DNA from: Cantharellus purpuraceus
Lineage: Eukaryota > Basidiomycota > Agaricomycetes > Cantharellales > Hydnaceae
Assembly: GCA_025174535.1 (NCBI GenBank)
Contig: JALBUN010000001.1
Span: 2,852,001 to 2,916,000, forward strand
Direction of reading: 5' to 3'
DNA length: 64,000 bases
The notes beneath the pieces were generated by a model. The model searched no databases, was not told where the DNA came from, and worked only from the letters and a program-made list of their open reading frames with translations. This document shows positions 45,037 to 62,837 of this stretch, piece by piece. Position numbers and translations under genes: made by a program. Numbering within the stretch: position 1 is the stretch's first letter; every line of letters starts with the position of its first letter.

Positions 45037-45736
45037 TCGCAGGCAAGGATGTTCCTTACGACACCAGAGCTCAGACGCGCGGAGACCGACATCACGCCGC
45101 GCGCAGGGTCACACGCCCAGATTGACGAGGACGAGAGATCCGTGGGAATGGCAACTGAACATTGAATAAGCACGAGCCTTTGAGGTGGAAGCGTTGTCAC
45201 GCGTCAAGGCCACTCTGGACGCTGCCGGCAGCGATGAGGGACAAGCGTGGCGATGCGACAGACAAGGTTCCAGATAATTTCTGGGGGTCGCTCTGTGGAG
45301 CGTCCCCCTTATCTGGCGCCGTCGCCGCCATCTTCCCGGCTGCAGTTCGCGAGCGCGTGCTCAGGTACATTTTTTTTAAACTTTTTTTTTTTTTCCTATT
45401 CTCTTCTTTTCCTCATTGACAGGGTGGGGGTGGGGTGGGATCGGTGAGGGAGAACCGTGGGTACAGCCTTTGGTGGAACACTGCCCAGTGCTGGTCGTCG
45501 CCGTGAGCTCTGCCGTGGCTCTACTCTCGTCAGCATGTATGTTTCTCCGTCGGTTGTCACCCTGCAGGGAGATAAATCGGGGCGGTGGGAGCCACGTTGT
45601 GGCCCGGGAGATGGGCTCGGCAACTTGCGCCTGACCAAAGTGCCTATTTGGGCCACGGTGATTGGAAACATGTTTAAAGCCTCACACTCGCCTCCGCCAT
45701 TCTCGCCAATTCCCCCCATCCACTCTCCCCACCCTC
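45037..45736. promoter_or_regulatory. Divergent intergenic region, mL38 / FYVE gene
   Basis: 700 bp between two divergent starts. It contains a T/A run (TTTTTTTTAAACTTTTTTTTTT at ~45370) likely to be nucleosome-poor, and pyrimidine-rich DNA just before the FYVE start (45690-45735). No specific site identified. Confidence 0.4.
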
Positions 45737-47064
45737 ATGTCCACCATCCTCAAAGACCGCATCGCCGCCTACGACAGGGAGACCGCCTCCCGCTCAGCCC
45801 CGCCCTCCCTCCCCTCCTCCTCTCCCCCGCCCTCCCCCCACGCCGCCCCCGTCGACATTGAGCAGCCACACGCGCGTTCCTGCCAGCCGCCCCAGAGTAT
45901 GTATCTCCTGCCACATCTGCGCCGCCCACCCTGACCTGCGCCCGCGCCAGATTCCCCCGATTCGTACGCTTCCTCCGCGTCGTCCGAGGACCACGCCTCA
46001 TCGCTCGATGGCGTCGCCATCGTCGCGCCCGTCGTCTCTGCACCGTGTCGTGCAAACGAGCACTTAGCCGTGTTGATTCCTCGTCATCTTTGGAAGGTTC
46101 GTCATGTCGCGTGCGTGTTGTTCCTCGGCGTCACCCGAGGAACGACGGCCGGCGTCATTGTGTCACTCCTATGTGCACGTTGCTGACCCCGCATCCATCA
46201 CAGCCCGATAGCCTCGCGGCGAGGTGTGACAAGTACGCGTGTCGTGCCAAATTCACCCTCTTTGAGCGCAAGCATGTAAGTTTCCATCACCCGCCACATC
46301 ACACCAATCTCACCCTATCCGCCACCACAGCATTGCCGCAAGTGCGGTGGCATCTACTGCCACGCCTGTAGTGCGCGCACAACGCCTCTACTCGATACCA
46401 CCAAGCTTCCCTTCCTCCTTCCCCCCAAGAACACTCCCGTGTCCCAGTTCGCCGCACCCAACGCCCCCGTCGTTGACGCCCGCGTTTGTGACGACTGTTA
46501 CGAGCAGCTCCATGGCTACCCGACCCCACGCGAACTTCCCTCCCCTCCTCGCAGCGTGCCTCTCGCCCACTCTTCCTCTTCCCTCTCCACCGTCTCCCCC
46601 GCCACCCCTCCAGACGGCGGCCCCGTTCCTACCATCCCCCGTGCGTACAGCACCTCCGCCCTCGCCTTCGCAGCCTCTAAACCGCGCTCGCCATATTGGC
46701 CCCTGCCGCCCCCGGTCAAGACGACCAAGCTCGAGGGCGATCTCGATCGCTATCCGCTAAAGGACCCGAGTGCCACATGTAAAGCCGCGGGCGGTGGTCG
46801 CTGGCAGCCGAAACGCTACCCTATTCGTTGGGATGCCCGACTACCTGACGGCCGCCTCCGCTATGAGGTAGAGGCGGAGCGTATAGAGGAGGAAGCTCGT
46901 CGCCGGCGCGCGAACCCTGTCATTGTTGACGGTGGTATGTCTGCTTTGCTTTTCAGCATGCATCTGCGCACTAATCGCGTCTGCTACTAGAAATCCGCGT
47001 GCGGAAACTCCGTCGACCACCTACACCGCCGCGTGGGGGACCCTACAAGCTCCCCACGTTTTAG
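45737..47064 (+). CDS. FYVE zinc-finger protein
   Basis: The start is MSTILKDRIAAYDRETASRS. A Pro/Ser-rich region leads to PDSLAARCDKYACRAKFTLF, then RKHHCRKCGGIYCHACSAR and VCDDCYEQLHGYP, the eight-cysteine FYVE pattern with the RKHHCRKCG basic motif that binds phosphatidylinositol 3-phosphate on endosomal or vacuolar membranes. The first cysteine pair is CX4C rather than the usual CX2C. The C-terminal half is low complexity plus a conserved-looking RWQPKRYPIRWDARLPDGR. The last exon reads IRVRKLRRPPTPPRGGPYKL to a TAG at 47062. Introns interrupt within the FYVE domain (ERKH|HCRK). Confidence 0.85.
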
Positions 47065-50000
47065 CTGCTTTGCATCGCATTGTCGCTCTCGTTTCGCTAT
47101 CGATTTGCTTTGGCGAGGGTGGTTACCCCGCCCCGTGCCCCTTGCATACCCCATACCCGATCACTAATACCACGCCCCCGCGTGCTTCGCGCCGGTGGCC
47201 CCCTCTTGACCTGGCTATCCTGCTCTCTAGCCTTATTCTCTCTCCACCCTCCCTCTCCCCCTAGCTTCATTTATTGTCTATACTTTTCGGCGCGTCCTAG
47301 CCGCGTCGTTGTCTCGTCATGTTTTCTGCTCTGTTCTCGGTCTGTTCTGTTTGTCCCTTGCATATGATGTACCCGTTGTGTTTCTTTCACTTGATTTTTG
47401 TCTTGTCTTTCAGCCTCGAAGGTATAGCGTACCTTCCCCGGTTTGTCATAGATGAGTGTGTTTCTTTTGTCTCGATGTCTAAAGTGTACTGTGAAATAGG
47501 TAGTGTTCGTAACGTAATATATCTGTACGTCTCCGTGTCTGTTTCTGCCACCCAGCTGCGTTCAACGTTGGCTTCACTGCGATTCACAGTATGCAGGTGA
47601 CATCATACCGGATGCCGCCGAGCGGCGAAGAGTCCATTTCTTGTTAGACGCTGAGGCGGGCAAAGTTTGAGTTTCTCAGGGATAGAGTAGAATGGAAAGA
47701 GATGATTTTCGGGTTAGATCCCGGATCTTCAGATGATGCAGGGACGGCTCGGAGTGAACATTGACTGGCTGGTGGCTGCTAAAGGAGAGAAAGGGTCGGG
47801 GTCGCGGGGAGACAGAGCCGTTGTGTCGGAGTGTGTCTACTGGGTCACCGACTTTGGCTTTCCGTCGTGTTTGATGCACCGAAACGGTCAGGGCAGGACC
47901 CAGGACGCCGAACTGGCACCGATATGCACTCTGTGTTTTATGCATTGTATAATGGAAGGGGGACGGAAGGAGGCTGCGAGGGCAGAATGGAACGACAGGC
48001 GCACGGAATCGACGGCCACTGCGGGGCAGGAAGGGAGGTTCAAATACGAAACATGTGCATGAAAAGTAGAGTAGGCACACAATGCAACTTAAAACGCACA
48101 TTAGGCGGCGGCTGGCGTCCCTAAAAGGATAATGGGCACCACTTGTTTGTGTACTTGTTTGCACCTGCTTACGTAACCCCGCCGTTCGACTATTAGCTAC
48201 GTATCGATCTCGTGTGACTCAAGTCACGGAGGCAGCTAGAGCTGCCTAATGCGGATATCCCTGCTCCATTGTGCCCCAGAGGGGGCGCCACCAAGGAGGG
48301 GCGATGCAACCACATTCATCTGCTGGACATGCAAGGAAATGAGAGCCATGGGCCTGGACTAGATCCGTTCCGGTGGGGCTCCATCGGGATCAGCCCAAGG
48401 CGTTGACAGTGTGTTCCCTGGACCTTGTGCACAGATGAAGTGTTTCCTGAGTCTTCGTACACACGAGTGAGCGTGACGCCCTCCGGAGGGTGAAAGAAGA
48501 CTTCCGGGCTTGAACAAAGGACGAGGCAGGTCGAGACGAGAAGCCGCCCATATTCGAGACTCGGAGATGGGCGACTCGAGGGTCCAGTTCTGATTTTGGG
48601 ATCTGTCTGATCGTTGTAGGTTTTGCAATTCAGTCACGCTGTGGTGCAGCCTGAGAATTGGGAAAGGAATTGCTAGTGGCCGGGTCGAATACAAACTCTC
48701 AAAGACACTCAGCGCACGAATCACCGATGCAGAAGACTCAGATGAGCCAAATCTGGACTATGAAGAGAGGGGTAGACGTCTATATGAAGATCATGAAATC
48801 AGGCGGTGACGCCTCACAGTGGCGGAAGTGGCGCTGATGCCTGATGAACAGTGACGAATGCATCAGTACATGTTGCTTGCCTCGTGTCCAGCACAGCACC
48901 TATCAATGCAGTTCACTCCATCGGTCCCCACTCACTCTCAAGCAGCCGAGTCCGAGTCGGCGCTTTCGGAGCCTGCGCGCACAGCGTCAACATCAGTGCC
49001 CTGCCGGGCTGTCGATCAACTGCTTCATTGATGATGGTCGACGAGATAAGGACACGGCACCACCGAATCCAATTCCGTGTCCAATGCCAACGCGATGGAT
49101 GGTTAATATGGATACGACAGCCTCCCAAGCTGCTCTTAGGGGCTCCACCTCTCTCGGAGCCAACTCCCGTCTCACACGGACACAGCTAGGGCTGGCGGTG
49201 CGTGGATATTGCGAGCATGTGCAATTGCTAGAGAGCTGGGAGATGCACTTACGCTTTTGAAATCGGGTTACCTGGCATGTTGACCGCTGTGATCGCTCGG
49301 AGCCAGGGTGGCCCCAGTTTCTCATGGCGCTGTGTGTCATGCTGCCGGTGCAAACGAACCCATATAGTGTTCAGCAAGACGCTGCGACTGCCTTGGATAG
49401 TAAGCCACCGAAGGACGGAATAGGCTCATGGTGTCGTTGAAGAAGCTCTGGCGTAGATGAAAAGCATAACGTACGTTGACGAGCGGAAAGAAGCTTGAGC
49501 TCAGCAGGCGGGAAAGGGCGACCCTCAAGCTTCATAGGTGCCTGTCGCTCCCCATTGCGGCGTAATCTAGCTCTTTCCAGCATTGGAACCATCAACATGT
49601 GGAGCAAGAGGACACATTTATTGAAGGGTAATTGGCCCCGACATGCCCACCCTGATCAAAGACACCCAAAATTGACATTGTGCTCATGTGCCTTTGCGGC
49701 TCCAAAGCTCCACCTATAAGTTATATCTTGCAGTGACAAGTCCAAAATTGGTCGGTCGACATCAATGTCCGCATGTGAAATGTGTACGTTGCAACATCTT
49801 TTGAGCCTCAAGTTTCCTCCCAGTGAAGCAAGACATGAAGCATGAGTCAGATCTGAGCTTATGGTTGTGTTTGCGCTTTAAGTAGACTGGGTTATGTCTG
49901 GATTGACACATGAAAGTGTTTCTTACACAAGGCCTGATCCAAATTACTTAGTAGGCAGAGGGCGGCTTGGCCTTGTGTGCAACTTTGAATTTGAGTTGTC

Positions 50001-50340
50001 AGGGGATGTGGTCTGACTGTATGTACATGTGGCAGCTCAGCTCGGTGGCTCACCTCCTCCTAGCCTGACAAACACCCTTTTGACGTAGTTGCTCTCATCA
50101 GATGGAGAAGACATCTATATGAATGAGAAGTATAGACAAGGTGGTGCCAGCATAGAAATATATAGCCACCCCCCCTTTTATCCCAACTAATTAGAATATA
50201 AAAGATATGTATATTTGAACAAAAGACAACCCAATCCTATTCATGAAATCCTCCTGAACCCAGCCACTTCCTGTCAGCGAATAACATCAGCGTAGAACCA
50301 AATCATTCATCACATAACATCTACATGTTGTTTACCTCCT
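47065..50340. other. Long intergenic region without a recognised gene
   Basis: The first ~500 bp are T-rich and probably the 3' end of the FYVE transcript. ORFs of up to ~160 codons on both strands (for example 47676-48164 minus and 48844-49260 plus) have no recognisable domain, overlap each other and lack supporting splice structure. A minus-strand stretch at 49330-49530 (VNVRYAFHLRQSFF) could be a relic exon. Confidence 0.5.
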
Positions 50341-52798
50341 TCAATAAATATATCCACGACAGTTCTCGGATCCACACATACAATCCGGCGTATCCGGCGT
50401 CTTTCTCTTCGCCCTTCCCTTACCCTTTCTTGCCTGAGGGCGGTAGTCAATTGTGAGCTCTGTTCGCGCCGGGATATCCCTACTAGCGACGAACGCGAGC
50501 TTGGGCTGGTGCATCTAGATGGGGGAGTCGTATGGGAGGGAGGAGGGGGTAAAATAGTACATACTGCTGGAACAGAATCCCAGGTCACAGAGAACAGAGA
50601 GCAGACGGGATCGCATGAGTGACTAATCAGCCAAGTGTCAGACTGACATTTAAGTTCATGAGGATCACGTACTTGATAAACCGTGTCCAATTGCCTTTAT
50701 AAAGTCTCTTTCATCAAGCACAAATTGACTAATCAGCCATAGAAACTCACCACAACGGTATGCATCAACAGAGTAGCCACTCCGGGGTCCGCTCACCAGG
50801 AAGTCAAGGTCAGCTATATAACTTGCACGATGAAGAGAGAGTGTTTCGGCTGCTCCGCGTGAACTACAAAAACCCTTTCATAGTCGTCAATGAAGCTTGG
50901 GCTATGGAGCCACTCACATTAATTCTCTTACAATGCGAAGAATGACGGTGAGTATATACGCCAACGCATCAATACATGAACACACCCAGTGTATACACCA
51001 AGAACAGTCCCCCTCAGGAGCGCAACGGTTGATCGAGCTCCCCAACCACACCTTTCTGTCCTGAAAATTTCAATCGGAATCACACGGGGCCGCTGCGCAA
51101 CGCGAGAACGACAAGACATATCACAGTGACAGTTCTAAGAGCACACTTATTAGCCTAGTCCATGCGATAAGCGGTAAACTTGCCTTATTACATTCGATGA
51201 CATAGCTCAGGATGTCGTCGCTAAATGCAAACAACCCCTGAAAAGATGACGATCAGTCAGGAAATATTGAAACTATAAGGTGTCCGTGTACCTTATCATC
51301 ATATGCAAAGGATTTCGATATTCCTTCATCGTCTTGGATCTCTGAATCGTCTTGACACGAACAGAATGTTGCCGTGCACCTTCCTCTACAATCGCACGAC
51401 CCCATAAATTCATCTGCAGAACGTGTCACTCCAGGTCCACTGCGTACGCAACGCAGGTCAGACGAGTGAATAGTCTCCATGAACTACGCACTATATATAA
51501 TCGGATTCCAGATACTTGAACGTATTCGGGTTTATTATTGGAATTTCTTCGGCATCGACTTCATTCACGATGATCACAGGAGCCGCACCAGCAGCTCGGA
51601 TGGTAGTAGACCACTGGGCTTGAAGAGCATCACGTTTTCGTTGTGCGGAACCTGATGGGCTTGAACGTGCTGAAGTTGGCGACTGACTGACTGCCGCCGC
51701 TTGGGTGCCTCCTAGTGTGAAGATTTTAGAGGTAGTGGGGAGCCGCTTTGGTAAGGGACGAGAAGGTCGTTTCCCTGTTTGTACCCTAGATCCAGAAGGC
51801 TGACCATGATCAACCGTGAAGTTGAACATGTGCGTTGCATTTGACCGTGAACTAGAACTCTCTGGCTGTTTGACAGGCAATGGAGCTCCCAACTCCCCGG
51901 CTGGCTGAAAGTAAACACTATTAGCCATGTAAATACAGACAAAAAGATGAGCGCACCTTTGGGATGTTTTTGGAAATTTGAAGAGCATTCATGCGCCGCT
52001 GAAGCGAGAGTTTTTGTTGCGCCTGATAGCGACCTTCCTTCTGAGGCGCTGGGCCAAGTTCGTGTAGACATTGGGAAACTGCGTCCTGGAGCGTCACATC
52101 GAACGCCTTCAAAGCCTCTTCCCTCTTCGCTCTCATCGCTCTCAGACGCTCAAACGCAGAGGGTAGCGACTTGGATGGTGCAAAGATAGTCTCATCTTTA
52201 AGATCAACTCCCATTTTGTGTGCTTGGTGAGTAAGCTCGGTAAATGCATATCTGACAGGCAACTTTTTCTTTTCTGGTAGTTTCGATGTCGGCTCTGAAC
52301 GCTCATCGACATTGGTTACGTTTTCGTCTTGAGGAATCACGTAGGGGTGGAAAGGAGACACCAATGGAGTATTGATGTATTGCATCGACCTGTTGACTTT
52401 CTCCTTGCGCCATTGCTTTAACATTCCGGATAAATCACTCATTGTGGTTCCATCTTCTTTCTCCCACGTCCAGTTTGTTCCATCCGATCTTGTCCAGCCA
52501 CCCCATGCAATCTAGATGGGAATGGAAGCAAACGATGGGTACGTTGAGGACTACAATTGTGGATGAACATTCGACTAAAACGACATCGCTTACTTTGTAC
52601 CTAGTGGTAAGGTCAACAAAGCAAGCTGGCAATGGAATCAATAATGACAAACCGCCGTTCCCCGCGTGTACTGATGTGTTCTCCAATAATACCGTCCACT
52701 TCCCATGAATCATCTCCCCAATCTTCTTCTGACGAGGAGGAAGGCGCATAGATGTGTTCTCGAGCATCGGCAGATTGTCTGCTGGACCGTTTGGGCAT
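50341..52798 (-). CDS. Chromodomain-SET histone H3K9 methyltransferase (Clr4/SUV39/KMT1 type)
   Basis: The start [15 protein letters not shown] is at 52798. The chromodomain reads [12 protein letters not shown], then across introns YKIAWGGW and [10 protein letters not shown] basic linker ([12 protein letters not shown]) and a long Ser/Pro-rich linker follow. The pre-SET has [33 protein letters not shown] and [19 protein letters not shown] has [27 protein letters not shown] sequence (GWGARS), [26 protein letters not shown] and ELTIDYRP. The post-SET has [13 protein letters not shown] then TGA. All zinc cysteines and the AdoMet/catalytic motifs are present, so it should be active in writing H3K9me for heterochromatin. 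At least seven introns; one (51135-51183) is GC-AG. Confidence 0.9.
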
Positions 52799-53165
52799 AG
52801 TGAGGCTGGGGCCTAAGAGCATACAAATTCACGCAACATCACACAAGAATTACTGATTCTTGTTTCTGTCCAGGCAGATTGAAAGTCTTACAGTTTGGAA
52901 TAACTTGATGTAGCAAGCCGAGATTCAACCAGGACGCTTCAGGGAGAGCTAAAAAGAACAGAACGGTTCCTGAATGGCTAGAACCTAGATTTGTGTGTGA
53001 GCTGTTCTTCTTCAAGCTACAGTAAGAGCCTAAGAAGAGGTCACGACCTCGCGTGACGTTACTGCACAAACAACACGGGCGCTTACCTTACAACTCTTGC
53101 CACAAGCTGTTGGAGAAGGCCCCTGCAAGAGGTAACTTGGCGCAACATCGGCAATCTGCAACATT
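52799..53165. promoter_or_regulatory. Divergent promoter, H3K9 methyltransferase / Prp16
   Basis: 367 bp separate the two divergent start codons. No TATA box or named site was recognised. Shared control of the two genes is possible but not shown. Confidence 0.45.
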
Positions 53166-58204
<5,039 letters not shown>

Positions 58205-59896
58205 TGTGTTTTGTACACCAATATTATCAGGCATCAGGTAGTTGATCACCCCAGGTAAGTGAAAACTCATTGGCACACATGCTGTAACGCCTTGCAAATT
58301 CTAAATAATGATCAGAACACCAATAACATGTGCTATAAATATGTGTGTACCAGTACAAGTGCCTAGCCCTTGTACCAACAGCTGCATGTTAGCCACAAGG
58401 CAACTGAGGAGGGTAAATGTACATTTTATGATCCAGGCACCTGTTGAACTGCTTTTTTTGTATATAAATAATATATCACATATACAAGCAGTAACAAAAT
58501 TCTCCAAGCTCCTGCCACATGCAGGGGAAGCAATGTTGGGGTATATGAAGTTCTAAACTACTTCAAATAAGGACTATTATTTAGTAGTTCAAAGGTATTT
58601 CAAATGTTCTAATGAATGTACTTATATTTTGCATTTCTGTGTATTTGAGCCCACAAGTATACACAATGGGTTGGTTGCTGATATAATATGTCATGTGACC
58701 TCAAAGAGCACTCGCGTGAGAGCGAACGACGCGCATATTACATAAGCAGCAGAGTTCATGCACTTCAGCCAAAAGCTGCCACAGAAGCTTCTGACACCTT
58801 CCTGGACCTTCCACAAGGTTCTCCAGCCTTCTCTTTCCTTCTAGGGGCTTCCCTAAGCCTCAGGAATATTCTCTAATTAGTTACATAAGCTAAATAGCCC
58901 ATGTATATAAAAAGGGCTGCAACAGCAGTGCAAAAAAGAATATCTTTTTACCACACACACACAGCAGTGTCTACTCAAGCATTGAGTAATCATCACATAA
59001 GCAGCATGCTTATATCAGCTTAAGGTATATTAGCTTTGATTGACTCTTGGAGAAGCCAGAAGCTATTATATTGCAAGTGCAGCAGGCTCTAATATTAATC
59101 AAACTCAGAGAAGAGGTTGATACAGAGTAACTGATTAGTAATCAACACACTACAAGCCCACTCGGAGCAGTAACTTGAAATGTATTAATTGTTATTCATT
59201 GATCAAGAACCTTACACATGTAATTGAGACTCTGAGGTTAGTCAGGTTAATACATACTAGGCTATTGGTTGGTCAAGAATACTGCATGTTTAATTGAGAC
59301 TTTGCTATTGATCAGTTGGTTCAATTGTGGGCATTTCAATAAATCAACACCAGTCTATTAACTCACCTCTTTGAGATGAGATTAATATCCCTTGACTGTT
59401 GATTCTATCATGGATAAGACACGTACAGTGAATATGCTTGTTCAGAAGGAAGTGTTCAAGTGTGTATCTATCTTTTTACATTGAAGGGATTATTGTTGGC
59501 TTTAATCCACTCAACCTGTGGTCCTAAGGCACTAGGTTACTTTCCCCTTTGAAGTATCTGAACCCTTGAATGCCTGTCAATCTTGACTTTACATTGCATC
59601 AGCAGTAAAGTGTGAACTACACGTGGCAAGCATAAAAATCTCTATTGCTTCACTTCCTGTGGCAACATTGATTGTGTTTGTTCACCAGAGTATAATTTCT
59701 TAATTGGGTTCTCCGTTGAGATAGTTTCAAGCTTATTGCTAGCCTTGAAAGGTCATACATCCTCAGGCTAAACTTAGATTGTGATTAACACCACAGTTTA
59801 GGTTGAAGTTCACAGTTCCAAAACAAGCAATACTCTAAAGCATGCCTCATGTGATGCAAACATGATACTGGCCCAAGACATGTGAATCAAGTGGAG
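58205..59896. other. AT-rich intergenic region with a possible orphan LTR
   Basis: No gene seen. 58688-59147 (TGTCATGTGACC...GTAATCAACACA) has TG...CA ends and a TATATAAAAAGGGC box at ~58900, like an LTR. No partner or target duplication was found. 59195-59330 contains two imperfect copies of a TTGATCAAGAA...TTGAGACT motif. Confidence 0.4.
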
Positions 59897-60589
59897 TGTT
59901 TTGGAACCCACAAAATTATGGTGTTAGGGCAAACTCTAAATCACCACAATTCCGTGAATGAACAGCTGAGAAGAATATCAAATCCTACTGCAGCACAACT
60001 CCAGAAACGATTTAACGTTTGTACTTTGGTTACAATCCGTTGTAATGGTCAATGCAGACGATACGCAGGAAGGTAATACGTTTCTTAGCAGTAGGGAATG
60101 AATAAGACTTCCAGAGTCTAGAGTTCACGGACGCTTAGGGGTCCAGATATTCCAAAAAGAGGGGAATGCACTTAGAGGCTAGAGGAAGTAGGTGGATGAA
60201 TCCGACCGTCCAACCAGTGACACTCTGAAGTGGGTAACAGCGATGTGTGAAGTAGTCTAGCAACTGCTTCACACGAGTTCAAGATTCTAATGCTCTGCAA
60301 AGGCAGTACACACTAGTAACTTAAACAAGAGCACTAATGGCAGGACTATCGACAGACAATCTCACCCTGTAGATTCGTAGTCACGCGAGGTAGATACTAC
60401 ACTCATGCCCAAAGCAGGACAATCACTACTTCGAGTGCAATCGAATACAGTTACACAACTGTAAGCGACCCTTGAACTGGACAATCAACAGTTACTGAGA
60501 TATAGAGGATGACACTGTATGTCACTCTAGTCACACTGATGTGCAAATGATGGGGTAGAAATGGTTATTTATTTCAGAGGCAGAATGGG

Positions 60590-60600
60590 CTCCTTTTATA
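60590..60600 (-). promoter_or_regulatory. TATA box of LTR-B
   Basis: TATAAAAGGAG on the minus strand. Equivalent TATATAAGGAGG-type boxes occur in the other copies. It sets the LTR sense as leftward here. Confidence 0.6.
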
Positions 60601-60731
60601 TTGTATTTACAGGAGCTGACTAATACTACTGGAAACTTCTACCTATTAATAGATGGAAACTACTGGAAGCTAGTGGAATATGTGAGAAGGGGGTGGAAGT
60701 TTCCTAGCCAATGAGCTGCTTGGATTTGCTC

Positions 60732-61069
60732 TGACTCATGGCATGAGTCATGGATGGAGTCATAGTGTGACTCAGAGCAAGAGTCATAGTATGAGTAATC
60801 ACAGGAGTCATGGTATGAGTTATGGAAGGAGTCATAGCATGAGTCATGGCAGGAGTCATTGCATGAGTCACCATTACTCAAATAACTCGGTCAATACTTC
60901 GTTTCCCAGGCTGATTAGCACAGCTATGGGTAGGCATGGCTTCTATTGAACTCTCCACTGAAAATGGAGTCAGGAGGTGCAGTGGTTGCGAAGATATTGA
61001 GCATTTACTGGCAGTGGTGACCAGATTGAGTCGGAGATTGAAATGAGTCATGTGATCGAAAATGAGTCA
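60732..61069. promoter_or_regulatory. Array of TGA(C/G)TCA sites in LTR-B
   Basis: Exact heptamers occur at 60732, 60744, 60768, 60840, 60864, 61044 and 61063, with many GGAGTCAT near-matches between. They lie 130-470 bp upstream of the TATA box. TGA(C/G)TCA is the binding site of Gcn4/AP-1-type bZIP factors. Confidence 0.7.
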
Positions 61070-61350
61070 GTTGTCCGGGTGACTCCGGCTGACTTTGGGG
61101 CTGCTGACATCTGCGAAGGTTTGTGGGTCCATGTGGGTCCCAAAACTTCACCCAGCAGAACAATAAGTTTGTAGACTCATTTCTGCATGGAAAATTCCCG
61201 AAAAAATATGAAAAAATAGAGAATATTTGAATGGCCCTGAATCAAGAGAAAGCAGCAGATATATGCTGATATTTTAAGGCCATCAAGCGAAATTGTACAG
61301 TTTCAGGACTTTAAACAAGATCTTTTTAAGGGAAAACCAGTTCCCATACA

Positions 61351-62837
61351 TGGAGCTTCAAGTGCATTTAACATGCCATGCCTCTTTCTCTGAATGTGTC
61401 TCACTCAACACCAGAACATGTCCACCTCATGCTTGATTCACATGCCCCCCCCCCCCTCATTTTTCATATATATGTCTGCTGTGCTCACAGGACAAAAGCA
61501 CTCCAGAGCCCCCTCCTCTTCCCACTCCTGTGTTATGATTATATTCATTAATGCCCAGATCCCCATCCAATCCCTCAGATCCCCACACATATGAAATCTA
61601 TACTCCATTTGGAAACCGTATGGGAACCACCTTTTCCCTATCAAATTCCATTTATGCAGCACCAATGTGCTATTCTTTGCTTTTCCATTCCTAAATATCA
61701 GCATATATTTGATGCTTGTACCTGGAATGGACTTATTCAAATATTCTCTAATTTTTCATAATTTTTCGGGAATATTCCATGCAGAACTTGGCCCAGAATC
61801 ATTTATTTCTGCTGTGCTACAGTTGTGGACCCATAGGCACCCACAAACCTTCACACAGCCAGCTCTTCCCCTTTGGACCAGGCATTCGGCCTGAATTCAA
61901 GCTCAGATGTCTCTGATCAATAAATATTCTATAACTTGACAACCACAGCCTCTCAGGGCACTATTTTCCATGCAGATCATCACCTGACATGTGGTTATCC
62001 ATGGCTGTCCAAACCAGTGCAGAAAACAGGGTGGACACCCTTCTTTTTGCCTGATCAGTGCCTAGTTCAGGGATCAGAGCAAGTGATTGCCTTGGAATAT
62101 TCTACCCCTTTCCATAACATTCCAGCTGTTTCCTTCTATTATTAGATAGAACTTTCCAGAATCATTATTCAGCTCCTGATCAGTGTTAATGCAGTGATCA
62201 GAACCTGTGATTGACTTGGAATATTCTACCCCTTTCTTCCACCTTCCACAACCTTCCAGTAGTTTCCATCTATTAATAGGTAGAATATTCCAGAACCATT
62301 ATTCAGCCCCTGTAAATACAATATATAAGGAGGCCATTTTGCCTCTGAAATAATAACATATTCTACCACTTCTACCCATCTTCTGCACACCAGTGTGACT
62401 AGAGTGACATACAGTGTCATCCTCTATATCTCAGTAACTGTTGATTACCAGTTCAAGGATCTTTTACAGTTGTGTAACTGTACTTGATTGCACTCAAAGT
62501 AGTGATATTCTGTTACACACTAGGTCCGATTGGGGGTCAGAGATTGGGTCGGAGGTCAGGTTGGGTTGGAGTCGGAGCACGTCGTGGGGGTCGGAACAGA
62601 CTTGGCTTCAGCTTATGTGCTGCACCCTCACTAATACCGGTGTCCGAGATTTCAGAGATGGAGTACGACTTAGAGAATTAGGATCGGACTTAGGAACTAG
62701 GCGTGATTCAATATTCAAACTGGGGAATGAAGTCCCCAGTCGGGCAACTTAAATACATATTTTGAAATCTAATAATAATTACTCCGGTGATGGTTCTCCG
62801 AGGCCAACGGCCTTACATGAGTATGTCCGAGTCCGAC
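61351..62837. repeat. Nested LTR-A and LTR-B variant pieces between inverted LTR-Bs
   Basis: 61351-61530 is unassigned and has a C14 run at ~61446. 61531-61618 is an LTR-A start (TGTTATGATTATATTC). 61619-62510 is an LTR-B variant in sense orientation. 62511-62837 is an inverted LTR-A end (TGTTACACACTAGG...GTCCGAC), cut by the next LTR-B. Confidence 0.65.

Larger units (their letters stand above)
59897..61350 (-). mobile_element. Solo LTR-B with target duplication
   Basis: TGTTTTGGAACCC...TTCCCATACA, 1454 bp, is flanked by TGGAG at 59892-59896 and 61351-61355. With TG...CA ends and a 5-bp duplication, this is a solo LTR. The promoter is on the minus strand: TATAAAAGGAG at 60600-60590, with bZIP-type sites upstream of it. 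Nearby ORFs (SHGWSHSVTQSKSH...) are translations of the site array, not genes. Confidence 0.85.

Noticed and set aside
47676..49607. ORFs of 60-160 codons between the FYVE and SET genes
   Set aside because: They overlap on both strands and show no domain, no consistent splice signals and no repeat copies. They are left unannotated.
60660..60949. Ser/His and Asp/Ser repeat ORFs in LTR-B (and the mirror at 63239-63528)
   Set aside because: They are translations of the GAGTCAT site array. The unit number varies between copies and no start context or homologue was seen.
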